A DNA stretch of 7,998 nucleotides from Candidatus Eiseniibacteriota bacterium (GTDB lineage Bacteria; Eisenbacteria; RBG-16-71-46). A program made the translations under genes and the position numbers. Numbering within the stretch: position 1 is the first letter of the stretch; the number at the start of each line of letters is the position of its first letter. The stretch spans positions 1 through 7,998 of the forward strand of contig JAHFBX010000055.1 of assembly GCA_023249815.1 (NCBI GenBank), read 5' to 3'. Below are positions 6,210-7,998 of this stretch, piece by piece. The notes under the pieces were generated by a model. That model made no database searches, was not told where the DNA came from, and saw nothing but the letters and a program-made list of their open reading frames with translations.

Positions 6210-7610
6210 TCAACCGCCCGCGCCGCCACCCAGGTCCAGGCCGGGTTCGGTCTGCCGTGCGGGGTTTAGAGCCTTGTCGATCTCGGCCTTGGAGAGCTTC
6301 GTCATCTCGGCCGCGAGCGCTCGCACCGGGCGTCGTTCCTTGAAGCTGCGCTTGGCGATCTCCGCCGCCATGTCGTAGCCGATGAGCGGGTTCAACGCGG
6401 TCGCCATGCTGGGCGAGATCTCGATGTAGTCGCGGCAGGTGTCGGCGTTCGCCGAGAGTCCCGCGAGCGCCTTGTCGGCGAACACCCGCGACACGGCCGC
6501 CAGCAACTGGATGCTCTCGAGGAGGTTCTTCGCCATCATCGGCAGCATCACGTTGAGGTCCAGCTGGCCCCACTGCGTGCCCACCGTGATGGCGGTGTGA
6601 TTGCCCATGACCTGGGCGCTCACCATGGTGACGGCTTCGCACACCACCGGGTTCACCTTCCCGGGCATGATGCTCGATCCGGGTTGGATCGCCGGCAGCG
6701 TCACCTCGGCCAGCCCGCAGCGCGGACCCGAGTTCATGAGCCGGACGTCGTTCGCGATCTTCATGAGACTCGCGGCCACGGAGTTCAGGCCACCGCTCGC
6801 CCAGCAGGCGCCGTCCTGCGCGCCCTGCGCCTCGAAGTGGTTCACGGCCTCCTGGAACGGTGTGCCCGCGAGCTTGCCCAGTTCCGCCGCCATGCGCCGC
6901 CCGAACTCGGGATGCGTGTTCAGGCCGGTGCCCACCGCGGTGCCGCCGATCGCCAGCTCGCGCAGGTCGGGCAGCGTGGCCTTCACGCGCGCGATGCCGT
7001 GCTGCACCTGCGAGGCGTATCCCGAGAACTCCTGCCCGAGCCGGATCGGCGTCGCGTCCATCAGGTGCGTGCGACCCGTCTTGATGACGTCGTGGAACTC
7101 GCGCGACTTCTCGTCCAGCACCTTCCATAGCCGGGCCAGCGCGGGCAGCAGGTCGCGCTCGATCTGCACCACCGCCGAGACGTGCAGCGCCGTCGGGATC
7201 ACGTCATTGCTGGATTGCCCAAAGTTCACGTGATCGTTGGGATGGATCTTCAACCCCGACGCTTTGGACGCCAGCCGCGCGATGACCTCGTTCGCGTTCA
7301 TGTTCGACGACGTGCCGCTGCCCGTCTGGAAGACGTCGATGGGGAACTCCGCGTCCCAGCGGCCCTCGGCCACCTCGACCGCCGCCTTCTCGATCGCCTG
7401 TGCGATCGGTCGGTCGAGCAAGCCCAGGTCACGGTTCACGCGCGCCGCCGCGGCCTTGATCAGTCCGAGCGTGTGAATGAACGCCGGCGGCAACGGCCGG
7501 CCCGAGATGGGGAAGTTCTCGACCGCGCGCTGCGTCTGGGGCCCCCACAGCGCGGCAGCCGGCACCTGCATCTCTCCGAGACTGTCCTGTTCGACGCGGA
7601 ACTCCGACAT
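6210..7610 (-). CDS. fumC: Class II fumarate hydratase
   Basis: This enzyme interconverts fumarate and (S)-malate in the TCA cycle, in the cytoplasm, without an iron-sulfur cluster. The 466-residue length is normal for FumC. Family blocks appear in order: TGSGTSSNMNANEVI, HPNDHVNFGQSSND (B-site region), TGRTHLMDATP with catalytic His182, and the loop GSSIMPGKVNP at 311-321 with catalytic Ser312, Lys318 and Asn320. These numbers sit a constant six below E. coli FumC (His188, Ser318). PGK rather than PAK in the loop favours fumarase over aspartase. The middle stretch GQLDLNVMLPMMAKNLLES and the C-terminus resemble actinobacterial-type fumarases. The ATG at 7610 is chosen for its AAAGGAA box and because the protein then begins MSEFRVEQDSLGEMQVP as in the family; a longer in-frame extension to 7760 would run into the osmC-like gene. 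The dehydratase gene follows directly. Confidence 0.97.
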   Translation of the reverse strand: MSEFRVEQDSLGEMQVPAAALWGPQTQRAVENFPISGRPLPPAFIHTLGLIKAAAARVNRDLGLLDRPIAQAIEKAAVEVAEGRWDAEFPIDVFQTGSGTSSNMNANEVIARLASKASGLKIHPNDHVNFGQSSNDVIPTALHVSAVVQIERDLLPALARLWKVLDEKSREFHDVIKTGRTHLMDATPIRLGQEFSGYASQVQHGIARVKATLPDLRELAIGGTAVGTGLNTHPEFGRRMAAELGKLAGTPFQEAVNHFEAQGAQDGACWASGGLNSVAASLMKIANDVRLMNSGPRCGLAEVTLPAIQPGSSIMPGKVNPVVCEAVTMVSAQVMGNHTAITVGTQWGQLDLNVMLPMMAKNLLESIQLLAAVSRVFADKALAGLSANADTCRDYIEISPSMATALNPLIGYDMAAEIAKRSFKERRPVRALAAEMTKLSKAEIDKALNPARQTEPGLDLGGGAGG

Positions 7611-7615
7611 GGCGC

Positions 7616-7622
7616 TTCCTTT
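7616..7622 (-). promoter_or_regulatory. Ribosome binding site of fumC
   Basis: AAAGGAA on the minus strand lies five bases before the ATG at 7610. It is the clearest Shine-Dalgarno sequence in the window and fixes the fumC start. Confidence 0.75.
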
Positions 7623-7705
7623 CTGAATCGGCGTGAGGCCGACACGCGCCGTAGGCGCGGTCCCCCACACTCTAGAGCAGATCCTGCTCGACGGCGACGC
7701 GCTGT
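7623..7705 (-). other. osmC-fumC spacer with two small perfect palindromes
   Basis: The spacer holds two inverted repeats. GAGCAG/CTGCTC (7675-7680 with 7684-7689, 3-base loop) comes just after the osmC-like stop. CGCGCC/GGCGCG (7645-7650 with 7654-7659, 3-base loop) lies in the region upstream of fumC. Neither is followed by a T-run, so neither is a classical terminator. Between them, on the minus strand, TAGAGT (7674-7669) could be a -10 box, but no -35 box is recognisable. They could be mRNA structures or operator half-sites; six-base stems in GC-rich DNA also arise by chance. Confidence 0.3.
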
Positions 7706-7998
7706 TCAGGCTTCGATCAGTTCGATCTCGTTCGTGATCTTGAGATCCGGCCGCAGGCAATGGTAGACGGAACAGTACTTCTCGACGGTGAGCCGGATCG
7801 CGTCCTCGACCGCGGCGCGCGAGAGTTTCGTCCCGGTGAGGCGATGCACCAGCGTGATGGAGGTGTAGCGCCGCGGGTGTTCCTCGGCGCGCTCGGCGGA
7901 CATGAGCACGTCATAGGCCGAGACCTGCTGGCGCTTCTTGCGCATGAGGCTGATGACGTCCATGGCCTCGCACGCGGCGAGCGAAGCCAGCAGGTGCA
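7706..7998 (-). CDS. OsmC-family protein, C-terminal part, 5' end outside window
   Basis: OsmC/Ohr-type proteins are small cytoplasmic homodimers that reduce organic peroxides or other electrophiles through two conserved cysteines. The frame runs off the window; from codon 7996-7994 there are 96 residues before the TGA. It begins HLLASLAACEAMDVISLMRK, the central helix with the first conserved cysteine (residue 9 of the fragment). EEHPRRYTSI and VEKYCSVYHCL follow, the latter holding the second conserved cysteine (residue 75) in the typical YCS context. The ATG at 7963 lies after the first cysteine and is internal, not the start. The sequence pattern is closer to the general OsmC/YhfA branch than to Ohr, but the subfamily and substrate are not settled. 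With a family length of about 135-150 residues, roughly 40-50 residues are missing. It lies upstream of fumC on the same strand, 95 bases away; a functional link is not evident. Confidence 0.9.
   Translation of the reverse strand, partial: HLLASLAACEAMDVISLMRKKRQQVSAYDVLMSAERAEEHPRRYTSITLVHRLTGTKLSRAAVEDAIRLTVEKYCSVYHCLRPDLKITNEIELIEA

Noticed and set aside
6210..7610. Aspartate ammonia-lyase as an alternative to fumarase.
   Set aside because: The catalytic loop reads GSSIMPGKVNP, with PGK typical of fumarase where aspartases have PAK, and the fumarase B-site HPNDHVN is present.
7611..7760. Extension of fumC upstream to a start at 7760.
   Set aside because: It would overlap the osmC-like gene, and the added residues have no family match, whereas the ATG at 7610 has a clear AAAGGAA box and the correct FumC N-terminus.

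Overview
The window comes from a high-GC bacterial chromosome. G or C fills nearly every third codon position, GTG and TTG starts are likely, and coding sequence is dense. It carries ordinary central-metabolism genes. I see no rRNA or tRNA gene, insertion sequence, phage gene, CRISPR array or long repeat. Lineage cannot be fixed from this sequence. The gene styles (a long-form transaldolase joined to a GPI-type glucose-6-phosphate isomerase, an actinobacterial-like class II fumarase, a secreted TlpA-like redoxin with an N-terminal lipoprotein-like domain) would suit Gemmatimonadota, Acidobacteriota, Eisenbacteria-like or similar phyla, but that is a guess.

Plus strand, left part (2-3841): the C-terminal 301 residues of 4-alpha-glucanotransferase (malQ), then transaldolase (tal), then glucose-6-phosphate isomerase (pgi). 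All three point the same way and probably form one carbohydrate operon. MalQ remodels maltodextrin or glycogen chains, the hexose phosphates derived from them enter the pool balanced by Pgi, and Tal links that pool to the pentose phosphate pathway. The tal stop and the probable TTG start of pgi overlap by four bases, with a good ribosome binding site inside tal. In other bacteria these two enzymes also occur as one fused polypeptide, so this junction is the most interesting spot here.

Plus strand, middle (3842-5201): a short spacer with a GC-rich hairpin and a possible -10 box, then a gene for an exported protein with an N-terminal domain resembling DUF2092/LolA-type proteins and a C-terminal TlpA/ResA-like thioredoxin domain with a WCGPC active site.

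Minus strand, right part (7998 down to 5213): an OsmC-family protein cut by the window edge, then class II fumarase (fumC), then a PLP-dependent serine/threonine dehydratase-family enzyme. The last two are almost contiguous and probably cotranscribed. The dehydratase converges on the TlpA-like gene, with only 11 bases between the two stop codons.

I found no convincing new biological system. The findings are modest: a split version of a known fusion, an uncommon two-domain secreted redoxin, a dehydratase whose metal-site residues point to a particular subfamily, and a few small palindromes in the spacers.
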